A stretch of 64,000 nucleotides of DNA from Vibrio sp. 10N.286.49.B1 (GTDB lineage Bacteria > Pseudomonadota > Gammaproteobacteria > Enterobacterales > Vibrionaceae): the NCBI RefSeq assembly GCF_002873335.1, contig NZ_MCUW01000012.1, forward strand, positions 124,001 to 188,000, given 5' to 3'. Below the pieces are notes generated by a model. It searched no databases. It saw only the letters and a list, made by a program, of their open reading frames with translations, and was not told the DNA's origin. Shown here one piece after another: positions 27,984-36,506 of this stretch; positions within the stretch are counted from its first letter, which is position 1, and each line of letters begins with the position of its first letter. The position numbers and the translations under genes are program-made.

Positions 27984-28454
27984 TTATCGTGTTTGTTGTG
28001 TAGGGGTATTGGTTTTTATTGTTTGGTATTCACTGATCGTGATCTGTTCAATGGCTAAAGCAATCCAACTGCTCACTAGCATGTCGTACCATTGCTCTAC
28101 TCCACTGCATGCCACCACTATATCGCCATAGACGAACGAGCCGTAGAACAGCACATCGCCCTCTCTAAGTGATGAAGGGTGTTGGGTTTGAAGTTGCATG
28201 TTAGGGCATGAATTTCGCCACGCTTGGTGGGCTTTTTTCTTTGCAAGTTCATCGAATGGAATTGTCCATTCGGTAGGGTTACCTAATGATACTTCCACTA
28301 AAATGGCTTCCTCGAATGAGGCTTCCCACGGTTTGATAGTTGGATCCATAACAACAATGTGGAGCTCTTTGCGATTCGTTCGTTCAAAGAGTCGCTCAAT
28401 CGACGGTTTGGTGAGTTCGATTGCATCTAAAGCTATTGCTTTCGCGTTTCTCAT
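27984..28454 (-). CDS. Small cytosolic protein leading the tct operon, possibly GlcG-like
   Basis: 156-aa protein without signal or membrane segment, 19 nt upstream of tctC. I do not recognise it firmly. The layout recalls, in divergent form, the GlcG/PduO fold: an N-terminal helix, a strand LHIVVMDP, a helix FDELAKKKAHQAWRNS, then a strand pair FVYGDIVVACSGVEQWYDMLVSSWIALAI. Such proteins often sit in catabolic operons for small carboxylates. Alternative: an unrelated orphan. Confidence 0.55.
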   Translation of the reverse strand: MRNAKAIALDAIELTKPSIERLFERTNRKELHIVVMDPTIKPWEASFEEAILVEVSLGNPTEWTIPFDELAKKKAHQAWRNSCPNMQLQTQHPSSLREGDVLFYGSFVYGDIVVACSGVEQWYDMLVSSWIALAIEQITISEYQTIKTNTPTQQTR

Positions 28455-28933
28455 ACATAATCTCCTTATCTGTATTTACTATATTGTAAGACAAATTAAA
28501 TTATTACTCGGGGTTCGACTAAATGATAATTTGGTCACATACGACTGAGGAGAATTGCGTTTTCGATCATGAATTAAAGGATGCTATGGATAAGAAAGGT
28601 GACCTATAACTGATTTATAACAAATAATCACCACGTGGAATTTTATATTCCAATATTACATATAACGGACATTGATGCTAGCCAAACTATAAATTCAGAG
28701 TATTTGTTCAGTAACTTATTGTTTTTGATAAACCACTGACGAACGAGATGTGCTCTCTTGCCATTGTAACTATTGGGTAAACTCATAAAAGGTAAAGGTC
28801 TACTTCCAATATCAAACTGCAAACAAGTTTGTACTCAGCCATCTATCTACATATTTGATAGTACGTAATTCGTTTCTCACTCCCGCCTAAACTAAAGTTC
28901 GTTTTCTCAATTATTAAATCAACAAGGTAACAC

Positions 28934-29104
28934 ATGAACGACGCAATTGATCTGTTACAGATGTGCGTCATGGATGACCGAAATTTCATATTGGCTTTTA
29001 TTACCGGCTGCGTATTTATGGCGCTCTGGTTTGAGTTTCGTGAGTTTAGAAATGCTTCCTCATCGCAACATGCAATGAAAGTAGATGAACATGAATCACG
29101 CTAG
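28934..29104 (+). CDS. 56-aa single-membrane-segment protein
   Basis: ATG with AAGGT 6 nt upstream opens a 56-codon frame ending TAG. The product has one hydrophobic segment (NFILAFITGCVFMALWFEF, residues 17-35) between an acidic N-terminus (MNDAIDLLQMCVMDD) and a polar C-terminus. This is a plausible small membrane protein. No homologue is recognised. The 480 bp between it and the preceding gene show nothing else. Confidence 0.5.
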   Translation: MNDAIDLLQMCVMDDRNFILAFITGCVFMALWFEFREFRNASSSQHAMKVDEHESR

Positions 29105-29234
29105 ATTGGCCTCAAACTAGGTGGATAATAGCCCTGTGATCAAGTGCCTTGATTTCATTTATTAACGCTTTGTACCTGGCTTAGTTCTTACTCAATCAAC
29201 ATGTTTGCGTAACGTGTATGAAGTCGAGAATGAC

Positions 29235-29324
29235 CTCGGGCCCGAACCATCGCTCTAGGCTCCAGTATTTACATCCCGAGCCCTAATTAGGGTGCTAGTG
29301 GACTCGTGCCACTAGTCATTTTTC
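29235..29324 (+). ncRNA. Structured segment ending in a terminator (possible small RNA or 3' UTR)
   Basis: Three stems follow each other. CTCGGG (29235-29240) pairs with CCCGAG (29275-29280). CCCTAATTAGGG (29281-29292) is self-complementary. CTAGTGG (29295-29301) pairs with CCACTAG (29309-29315) and is followed by TCATTTTTC, a usable terminator. It could be the end of the small-protein transcript 130 bp upstream or an independent RNA. The rest of the gap to 29499 shows nothing. Confidence 0.35.
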
Positions 29325-29499
29325 GGGCTGACGATATGCATAGTTAAGGGGTGAGTAAAAGTACCTTGACCGCAAATCATTTCGCCAATTGCAACTGGCT
29401 TGGTCATACGCTAGTTTCAGCGTTACCGATCGTTACATCGTTGCCTTACCTATAATGAGAAAGCGATTAGCAAGGATACATTACATGTTATGTCAATTC

Positions 29500-30150
29500 T
29501 CACCACACAATGGGTTGAAACAATTCGCTCAAATAATGCGGAATTGCCAAGCCTTTCGTTTGAGTATTAAAGGCCTCAAAGACAAAAGCTTGGTAGTTGA
29601 GCCAAGTTATTGCAGCAAGCATTAGAATGTAGCTTAAGCTTAAGTAACGGTTAATTGTTTTAGGGAATGGCGAACGAATGAGAGTAACCAATGGTCCAAT
29701 ATAAAGGGTAACAAACCATGCGGTTGCCCCTAGGTAATAAATGGCTTTTCTGAATATTGTTATTTGGATTTCTTGGGAAGGAGCGAGCTGAATAGCCAGC
29801 AAGAATTGTTCGTTCAGTGGTGCAAAAAAGCCGGTTACCGCATTCGCCAAACCAAAATACATCAATAAATCGCCGACAATAAAAGACCAGTGATCACACG
29901 TTCCCGTGTTGTCGATCGCGCAAGAATTTAAAAATGCCACAATGGCCAGTAAGGAGCAAGCTAGCGATAAAAACAGCGCCATATCGGCTCTAAAGTGCAC
30001 CGTATGAGTTAAACCTGGTACAGAAATACCGCCTTTCATGTTGAGTAACTCTGAGATTTGAAAAGATACGATCGCGATATTAAAACCAACAACCGTTAAA
30101 CGAGCTCTCATTACGTTGATAGCAATGCCGATACGCAACGTGTCAGTCAT
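29500..30150 (-). CDS. Multipass membrane protein of unknown function (gad operon)
   Basis: 216-aa protein from MTDTLRIGIAINVMRARL, with about five hydrophobic segments (around residues 20-35, 60-80, 90-110, 130-160 and 170-190). The chosen start avoids 14 upstream codons that lack a family-like sequence. It is 112 bp after the antiporter gene on the same strand. I do not recognise the family. It may be an accessory to the decarboxylase/antiporter system, by position only. Confidence 0.6.
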   Translation of the reverse strand: MTDTLRIGIAINVMRARLTVVGFNIAIVSFQISELLNMKGGISVPGLTHTVHFRADMALFLSLACSLLAIVAFLNSCAIDNTGTCDHWSFIVGDLLMYFGLANAVTGFFAPLNEQFLLAIQLAPSQEIQITIFRKAIYYLGATAWFVTLYIGPLVTLIRSPFPKTINRYLSLSYILMLAAITWLNYQAFVFEAFNTQTKGLAIPHYLSELFQPIVW

Positions 30151-30262
30151 AGTTTGTATCCAAATCCGTAAAAAAGAAGCGTAGCAGCACAATATTGTGC
30201 GCTGCTACGGTAGATAAATGATGAACATAGACAAGGTTTGGCTTACGCCATTAAGCGCCTAA

Positions 30263-32131
30263 TCATGAGAACACCATCGCAATATAGCCAAGGATTAGAA
30301 CTATCGCGGAGGTGAGCGCGTAAGGCACAGGATAAGCCACAGCCGCAATACCGCTTTGTGATAATTCCTGAATACCATTCAATGCTGGTGTACTGTTTCT
30401 TCCTCCGGCACAAGCACCAGCCAAAACCACTGGGTTCATTTTTCTGAAGTAGTAACCGTATATCCACGCTAAGAAAGGAGGAACGAGCGCACCAAGCAAT
30501 CCAAGCACTACAATCCAAATCACGATACTACCTTGGAACGAAGACATGATTTTAGGACCCACGCCAGCTGCAAGTACCGCAACAAATAGACTCAGGCCAA
30601 TATCATTCAAGAATGCTCTTGCACCTTCACTGGTTGGGCCGCCGAAATCAGGGTTTCGTGTTCGCAACCAAGAAATCAAAATACCCATTAGCATGCAACC
30701 TGCTGAAGTGCCCAACGCAAAAGGTATACCACTTATCTCAACGCTCGCATGACCAATCACAAAGCCAAAAAATAGCGCAATAGACATGAAAGAAACTTCT
30801 GTGTAGGTACTTTCTACAATTGGCACAGCCTTTAGTGACTTAGCGGCTTGATCAACGCACCACTTGGGACCCGCTAGACGCAGCACATCACCCTTTTCAA
30901 CGATGGTTTTCGGTAAGTGAGGGATGGCAACACCAGCTCTGAACATCGATTTCAAATGGATACCAAAACCGATCTCTAAACCTAATTCTTCGAGTGTTTT
31001 TCCTGCATATTCACTTTTACCTACGTGTACATCAGCAACTTCGATATCAACCATTCTTGCTTTTGGCTCTGAGATTTCTCGGCCAACTGTACCTGTTCCT
31101 TTTAACAACAGACTATAGTCACCCATTACGCCGACAATATCGCCCATTTGTAGCTGAGGATTATCATGTGCATCAATCACGGCATCACCGCGAACCACTT
31201 TTAAGATGGTGGCGTGTGGGTTCATGGCAAACAATTGGCTAATGGATTTACCCACTAACTCTTCGTGTTCTACTACGTACGAACGGATTTGTTTATCGGT
31301 AAAACCAAGTATTGACGCTCCCTCCGTACCCGGTAGAGCTCCACCATCTTCACCACCAGCAAACTCTTTTTCTGCTTTTGCTGCTTCAACAACAGGATCA
31401 TGGCCAAACATTTTCGGTAAATACTTGATCAGTAGAATAATAAAGACCGAAGACAGAACATAACTAATTGCGTAGCCCGCTGCCATATTTGCACCCACCA
31501 TATCGGCGGTAACGCCTTCTGGCAATTTGAACGCACCGCTAGTGATGGCTGACTGTGCCACACCCATTACCGCCGTTACAGTGTAACTACCAGAAATAAT
31601 ACCAGCGGCATATCCCGGCCCAAGATCCAACACTTTTGCGCCCAAAAAGACGATAAGAAAATTGGAGAATACAACAATTAAACCAATGACTAGGAAATCA
31701 ACGCCACCTCTAGCAAGGCCAGAGAAGAATTGTGGACCAACTCGCATACCCAGCGCATACATAAAGAGCATTAGAAAAATGTCTTCTACCAACCCTGGAA
31801 TGTCGTAAACAATTCCGTAAAGTGCACTAGACGCTAGGGCAATCAATATCCCAGTAACTAGAGTGCCTGCTGTAGCGCCCAGGCAAATACCACCGACGGT
31901 AATACGCCCTAGAGGGTAACCAATCGCAAGGGTAAGAAATAGATATGCAAACGGATTTTGTGCTAAATAATTTAACGCCCATGCGATTCCACTATATGAC
32001 TCAGGTTCAACGGAAGACGCATATGCACTTCCAAAGAATAGTGACGCAAGGGTGAAGAGTCCTAATATTAAACTGATGATATGTTTTGGAGGGTGAGACA
32101 AGTACCCTGCAATTTTTGTAGGTGTGGTCAT
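30263..32131 (-). CDS. AspT-family (AAEx) amino acid antiporter
   Basis: 622-aa inner-membrane antiporter with two hydrophobic halves flanking a central cytosolic region with two RCK_C/TrkA-C domains (about residues 285-440). Family motifs include GVAQSAITSGAF and the C-terminal GACAGGRNSTPALNGIQ. AspT exchanges aspartate for alanine beside an aspartate decarboxylase. Here the partner gene encodes glutamate decarboxylase, so glutamate/GABA exchange is the natural prediction. It begins 85 bp after the decarboxylase gene. Confidence 0.88.
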   Translation of the reverse strand: MTTPTKIAGYLSHPPKHIISLILGLFTLASLFFGSAYASSVEPESYSGIAWALNYLAQNPFAYLFLTLAIGYPLGRITVGGICLGATAGTLVTGILIALASSALYGIVYDIPGLVEDIFLMLFMYALGMRVGPQFFSGLARGGVDFLVIGLIVVFSNFLIVFLGAKVLDLGPGYAAGIISGSYTVTAVMGVAQSAITSGAFKLPEGVTADMVGANMAAGYAISYVLSSVFIILLIKYLPKMFGHDPVVEAAKAEKEFAGGEDGGALPGTEGASILGFTDKQIRSYVVEHEELVGKSISQLFAMNPHATILKVVRGDAVIDAHDNPQLQMGDIVGVMGDYSLLLKGTGTVGREISEPKARMVDIEVADVHVGKSEYAGKTLEELGLEIGFGIHLKSMFRAGVAIPHLPKTIVEKGDVLRLAGPKWCVDQAAKSLKAVPIVESTYTEVSFMSIALFFGFVIGHASVEISGIPFALGTSAGCMLMGILISWLRTRNPDFGGPTSEGARAFLNDIGLSLFVAVLAAGVGPKIMSSFQGSIVIWIVVLGLLGALVPPFLAWIYGYYFRKMNPVVLAGACAGGRNSTPALNGIQELSQSGIAAVAYPVPYALTSAIVLILGYIAMVFS

Positions 32132-32216
32132 AGTACCATGCTGCCTGTAGAGATAATTAAAAGAAGAAGTAAGCGAATTACTCCTTCTTAACCATTAATG
32201 TGTTAGCCGTTATGAA

Positions 32217-33590
32217 TTAACACTTACCTGATGAAACCTTGTGAAGGTCATGCAGTTTCGGAGGAGTCGCATTACCGCCGTGCTCTTCAAGGTAATCACA
32301 AGCCATTTCAATGTCTTTGATAAGGATGTCTGCTGCATCTTTATTTAGGTGTGGCCTTACCACGATTCTCAGGCTATTAACTTCCTCTGCATTTGCCGGC
32401 ATTGAATAAGCCGACAGGATCCAACCGCGCTCACGAACCTTATTTGAAATATCAAATTCGTTGTAGTTTGTGACAGACTTATCAAGCGTCAATGCAACCA
32501 CCGGAATACGTTGAGTCGTATTCATTACAGTAAACTTGCCTGTCGCTAATAAGCGGTCTCGAATATATTCAGAGTTTTCTAGCGTCTTCTTCATAATACT
32601 TGTGTAACCTTCTCTACCAAGTCGTACGAAGTTGTAATACTGGGCAAGTACCGTTGCTGAGCTTTTACTGAAGTTCAGCGTTGCCGTCGCCGCTTCACCA
32701 CCGAGGTAGTTAACGTAAAATACAAGGTCTTCATTGAAAACCGCGCGTTCACGGAAGATAATCCACCCAAGACCAGGAGGAACTAAACCAAATTTGTGTC
32801 CAGAAGCGTTGATCGATTGAACACGCGGGAGACGAAAATCCCACTCATAATCAGGGTATAAGAACGGGTTTACAAAGCCACCTGACGCCGCATCAATGTG
32901 CATTGGAATCGAAATACCGGTTTTCGCTTCATAGTCATCTAGCCAGTCATGGATCGCTTGGAAGTCATCGTCTTCCCCCGTAAATGTTTGGCCAGCAATA
33001 CCGACAACACAGATTGTATTCTCATCAACGTATTCATCAAGTTGTTCCGCGGTTAATCTGTATTGGCCTGGCTTCAATGGTACAATTCGTGGCTCAACAT
33101 CAAAATATTTGAGGAATTTTTTCCAAACGATTTGAACGTTACCACCTGTTACCATATTAGGTCTTGTTGTATCTTTACCCGCTTTTTCACGCGCTTGACG
33201 CCAGTTCCATTTGTGCGCAAGACCAGCCAGCATACAAGCTTCCGAAGAACCAATCGTCGCAGCACCGTATGCTTCAACATCGCTTGGGCCATTCCAAAGC
33301 TCATGAAGCCACTTCACACATTTTGCTTCAGTCGCTTTGGTGTGTGGGTACATATCTGGGTCAGCAAAGTTTCTAAATGAACCATCCTTGAAGATCTCAG
33401 CCGCTTCTGGCTCCATAAAGGTTGTTACAAACGACGAAAGATTTAAATTCGGGTTGGCATCGGTCCAACACTCACTTCTTACTAACGCCGCTGCTGCTCG
33501 TGCTGCCATGCCTTCTTGAGGAAATGTTTCAGGTAGTTCGATATTAAACTGTTCAAATGAATTCAAATTAGAGTGTTTTTCTTGTGACAT
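32217..33590 (-). CDS. gadB: Glutamate decarboxylase, GadB type (PLP)
   Basis: Converts glutamate to GABA and CO2 while consuming a proton. The 457-aa protein is collinear with E. coli GadB: TIGSSEACMLAG (112-123), HIDAASGGF (231-239) with cofactor Asp233, and PLP-Lys266 in INASGHKFGL, then YLGG and RLGREGYT. The C-terminus ends KVSSGKC and lacks the His-Lys-Thr tail that closes the E. coli enzyme at neutral pH, so pH control may differ. Other PLP group II decarboxylase substrates are less likely. Confidence 0.93.
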   Translation of the reverse strand: MSQEKHSNLNSFEQFNIELPETFPQEGMAARAAAALVRSECWTDANPNLNLSSFVTTFMEPEAAEIFKDGSFRNFADPDMYPHTKATEAKCVKWLHELWNGPSDVEAYGAATIGSSEACMLAGLAHKWNWRQAREKAGKDTTRPNMVTGGNVQIVWKKFLKYFDVEPRIVPLKPGQYRLTAEQLDEYVDENTICVVGIAGQTFTGEDDDFQAIHDWLDDYEAKTGISIPMHIDAASGGFVNPFLYPDYEWDFRLPRVQSINASGHKFGLVPPGLGWIIFRERAVFNEDLVFYVNYLGGEAATATLNFSKSSATVLAQYYNFVRLGREGYTSIMKKTLENSEYIRDRLLATGKFTVMNTTQRIPVVALTLDKSVTNYNEFDISNKVRERGWILSAYSMPANAEEVNSLRIVVRPHLNKDAADILIKDIEMACDYLEEHGGNATPPKLHDLHKVSSGKC

Positions 33591-33836
33591 TGTATTTACC
33601 TATTCTATTACATAAATTATTAACGTTATTTTAAGAACAATATTTCTTATACATTCTTTGTTAAATAATGCTGTGAAGACAATTACTATAAGTGCCTAAA
33701 CCAACTGCGAACGATAGTAATAAAATAAGAATAAATCGTTAACTACATTTTGAATGACCTGATCCATCATAAACACAAACATACGTTAAATCAGTAAATG
33801 AAAATATTAAAATTCACATAAAATCAATACCTTACA

Positions 33837-33868
33837 TTTATTGCAATATGTATAACATGTGCAATAAA
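33837..33868. promoter_or_regulatory. Inverted repeat upstream of gadB
   Basis: TTTATTGCA and TGCAATAAA are perfect 9-bp arms with a 14-nt spacer, 250 bp upstream of the gadB ATG. The layout resembles a dimer operator. Confidence 0.45.
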
Positions 33869-33916
33869 AGTTATCATTATATTGAATATTGTAATGTAAC
33901 CACATTACGTCGTAGC

Positions 33917-33961
33917 AAATAGTGCTCATCGTTTAAGCCAAGTAAACGATGAGCACTATTT
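33917..33961. terminator. 19-bp perfect hairpin with T-tract on the plus strand
   Basis: A 19-bp perfect stem (starting AAATAGTGCTCATC) with a 7-nt loop is followed by TTT-ATTA on the plus strand and by ATTTGC on the minus strand. It lies 66 bp beyond the stop of the minus-strand cytochrome gene, so it can terminate that gene. The better T-run, however, faces a plus-strand transcript for which no gene is visible. Confidence 0.7.
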
Positions 33962-34027
33962 TTATTATAAACAGAGTGGTCTCTATTTATAATAAATTCA
34001 CATGGTTATTTATGAAATCAACTGCCT

Positions 34028-36319
34028 TTAATAATTAACGCGCAATTTTAATTGCTCTACAACGTTGGGAGGCGCAATAGCACTTAATACTTTAATACAG
34101 CGCTCGAAAGACTCAGCGACCGAACCTGCCGTGTAGTTCCGGGCTAATACTTCGCATTGCGCATATAAATGCTGCGGGTTTTTACTATATTTATACGCGG
34201 TTTCCAACGCTTTCGCTGCCCCTAATACATCGCTACGTTCCAGCGACAGCCCGTAAACGTACCAGTATTGTGGATTGTTCTGAGCTTTTTGCGCGGCCAG
34301 CTTTAAATACTGGCTCGCTTGTGTGTAATCTTTCGCTCGTAGTGAGGCTAAGCCAGCACTATAAGGTAAAACACTTGATTCGGGTTGTGCAGCCATACCC
34401 TGCCTTAAAGTATCGATAGCCGCTTTTTCGTTTCGCTGAGAACGATACAAGTCCGCTAAATTAACATAGCTGCTCTCAAAATAAGGTTCTATTGCTATTG
34501 CGCCTAAATAGAAGTCGATCGCCTGTTGAACGTTACCTAGACTGCGATAAACGTTACCTAGATTGGTTCGCCCAAACCCCCTATCTGAATTAAATGTTTG
34601 AATGGCGATATAATCGTCAAGTGGTGCTTTTAATGCATCCTTTTGCGCCGGATTCATTTCGCTCCAACCAGAAACCAATGCACCAGCAGCTTCTGCTCGT
34701 ACGGACAATACAGCGTCATTAAGCAAAGGTTCAAGTATTTGCCAACGATCAGCAAACGAATACCCTGACGAACCCGCAACGGCGCCTAGGCGGATCATTT
34801 CATTCTCATGTTTGACCGCTCGCCCCAATGATATGAGCGTGTTCTGCCCAGTATTACCTGCCATTCGCTCAAGCGCTGAGGCGCGAATGATATTCGCCAG
34901 ACTCGAATCTTGTGAGGAATAGGCCAACGCGTCAGGTGCTGATTGATGCCCAATGGCGTCAGCGTAAAATGCAACAGAGAAGTGCTGTTGATTCCTATAA
35001 CTAGAGTTGGGGAACCATTCACCAATGTGTTTATCCGCCCATTGGTTAGTTTCACCTTCATGACAACTCGTGCATACGTTTGGGGTATTAATATGTTGGC
35101 TCAAATCCGCTCGTGGCACGTGCCAGCTATGATCGCGTCGTGGATCAACTTGCATGTAAGTCGTTTCCGGCATGTGGCAGGTTGTACACTTAGAGGCTTC
35201 TGTATTAGGTAAATGGAAGGTGTGCTTTTCCGGTGTGTATTCAGAGGCAATATGACACTGACTACAAACGGCTTCTTCCGGTATCTTTAGATTAGTACTG
35301 TGTGGATCGTGACAGTTGGAACATGTCACCCCACTCTCAGCCATCTTCGATTGCAGGAATGATCCATAGACATAATCTTCGTCGTAGATCTGCCCATCAT
35401 TGTGATAAAGCTCTGGGGCAATAAGACTCAAGCGGTATCGATCAAAAAAAGAATCTTGAACGTGATCACCGGTTTCATTTAGCTGGGTGCGACGACTATG
35501 GCACTGAGCGCACGTTTTCACTTGGTGAGTATCGAAAATTTCCTTCGGTTGCAACGTTGTCTTACCTTCTTGGTATACCCATTCTTTCACCGATTGCGAT
35601 AGGTCTCGATTAAACCCAAAATGCGCAGGGACTGGTGAGTTAGGCTGAGCCTCGATTTCTTTTGCAAGCTTAATATGTTCACTTGCAGGCCCGTGGCAAG
35701 CTTCACATCCAACGTTGATTTCAGACCAGGTGGTATTATAGGTATTGGCTGCACTGTCGTAGTTTTTTTCGAGATTGGTTGAATGACAATCGGCGCACAT
35801 AAAGTTCCAGTTTTGCCCGGTGTTCGTCCAATAAAACTCGTCGTTAACCGTCATATCTGGGTAGAGATTAAACCAGCGCTGACCACCTTCGTTTTTATCT
35901 CTCGAATCCCAAGCAAAAGGAATCAGCTGTACTCTGCCATCATCAAATTCGACCATATACTGCTGCAAAGGATCAAAAGCGAAGGTATAGGTAATTTGAT
36001 AATCATGAAACAAACCGTCAGGCCCTTCAATATTGACCCAAAATTCATCACCCTTTCGAAAGAACCGGTTAGGCTTACCGTTATGTAAAATCGTTTGGTT
36101 ATTGAAGTCACCTAACACGCTGTCATCTGACGCATGTTTCATCGCCATATCATGATCGGATCCTTGCCAAGCCTGTGATTCTTCCTGATGGCAATCAATA
36201 CACATGTCACTACCCACAAATTCGGCTTGCGACACAGACACAGCGATACTTGGTAGGGGTAACGCTAAAGCGCTAAAAAACACCAACATTGACCATATTC
36301 TACAACTAAACGAATTCAT
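34028..36319 (-). CDS. Octaheme c-type cytochrome with C-terminal TPR repeats
   Basis: 763-aa exported redox protein with a signal peptide (cleavage near PSIA). Eight CxxCH haem sites are visible, the first at Cys40 (CIDCH), then CADCH, CEACH, CAQCH, CSNCH, CSQCH, CTTCH and CTSCH. After about residue 430 come HEAT-like then TPR repeats (GFGRTNLGNVYRSLGNVQQAIDFYLGA and two further units). The order fits periplasmic multihaem-TPR proteins of the cytochrome c554-like group. Electron partner and substrate are unknown. Flanking terminators make it a separate transcription unit. Confidence 0.88.
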   Translation of the reverse strand: MNSFSCRIWSMLVFFSALALPLPSIAVSVSQAEFVGSDMCIDCHQEESQAWQGSDHDMAMKHASDDSVLGDFNNQTILHNGKPNRFFRKGDEFWVNIEGPDGLFHDYQITYTFAFDPLQQYMVEFDDGRVQLIPFAWDSRDKNEGGQRWFNLYPDMTVNDEFYWTNTGQNWNFMCADCHSTNLEKNYDSAANTYNTTWSEINVGCEACHGPASEHIKLAKEIEAQPNSPVPAHFGFNRDLSQSVKEWVYQEGKTTLQPKEIFDTHQVKTCAQCHSRRTQLNETGDHVQDSFFDRYRLSLIAPELYHNDGQIYDEDYVYGSFLQSKMAESGVTCSNCHDPHSTNLKIPEEAVCSQCHIASEYTPEKHTFHLPNTEASKCTTCHMPETTYMQVDPRRDHSWHVPRADLSQHINTPNVCTSCHEGETNQWADKHIGEWFPNSSYRNQQHFSVAFYADAIGHQSAPDALAYSSQDSSLANIIRASALERMAGNTGQNTLISLGRAVKHENEMIRLGAVAGSSGYSFADRWQILEPLLNDAVLSVRAEAAGALVSGWSEMNPAQKDALKAPLDDYIAIQTFNSDRGFGRTNLGNVYRSLGNVQQAIDFYLGAIAIEPYFESSYVNLADLYRSQRNEKAAIDTLRQGMAAQPESSVLPYSAGLASLRAKDYTQASQYLKLAAQKAQNNPQYWYVYGLSLERSDVLGAAKALETAYKYSKNPQHLYAQCEVLARNYTAGSVAESFERCIKVLSAIAPPNVVEQLKLRVNY

Positions 36320-36456
36320 AACTATCCTTGTTCATGCGCGTTTTTAAGCGTCGGTTACTACGCCATTATAATGTTCACATAGTGAAAGATAGAGTAATTT
36401 TTCTTTGTTAGACAAATAATTAGCGGCTTAGTCGATGTAAATTGTTATGGGAATCA

Positions 36457-36482
36457 AAAAAGAGCTCTCTCGAGCTCTTTTT
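36457..36482. terminator. Bidirectional terminator after the arylsulfatase gene
   Basis: AAAAAGAGCTC pairs with GAGCTCTTTTT across a 4-nt loop, giving A/T tails on both sides. It ends the minus-strand sulfatase transcript 25 bp after its stop. Confidence 0.8.
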
Positions 36483-36506
36483 ATTCGCAAAATTTACATG
36501 GTCTTG

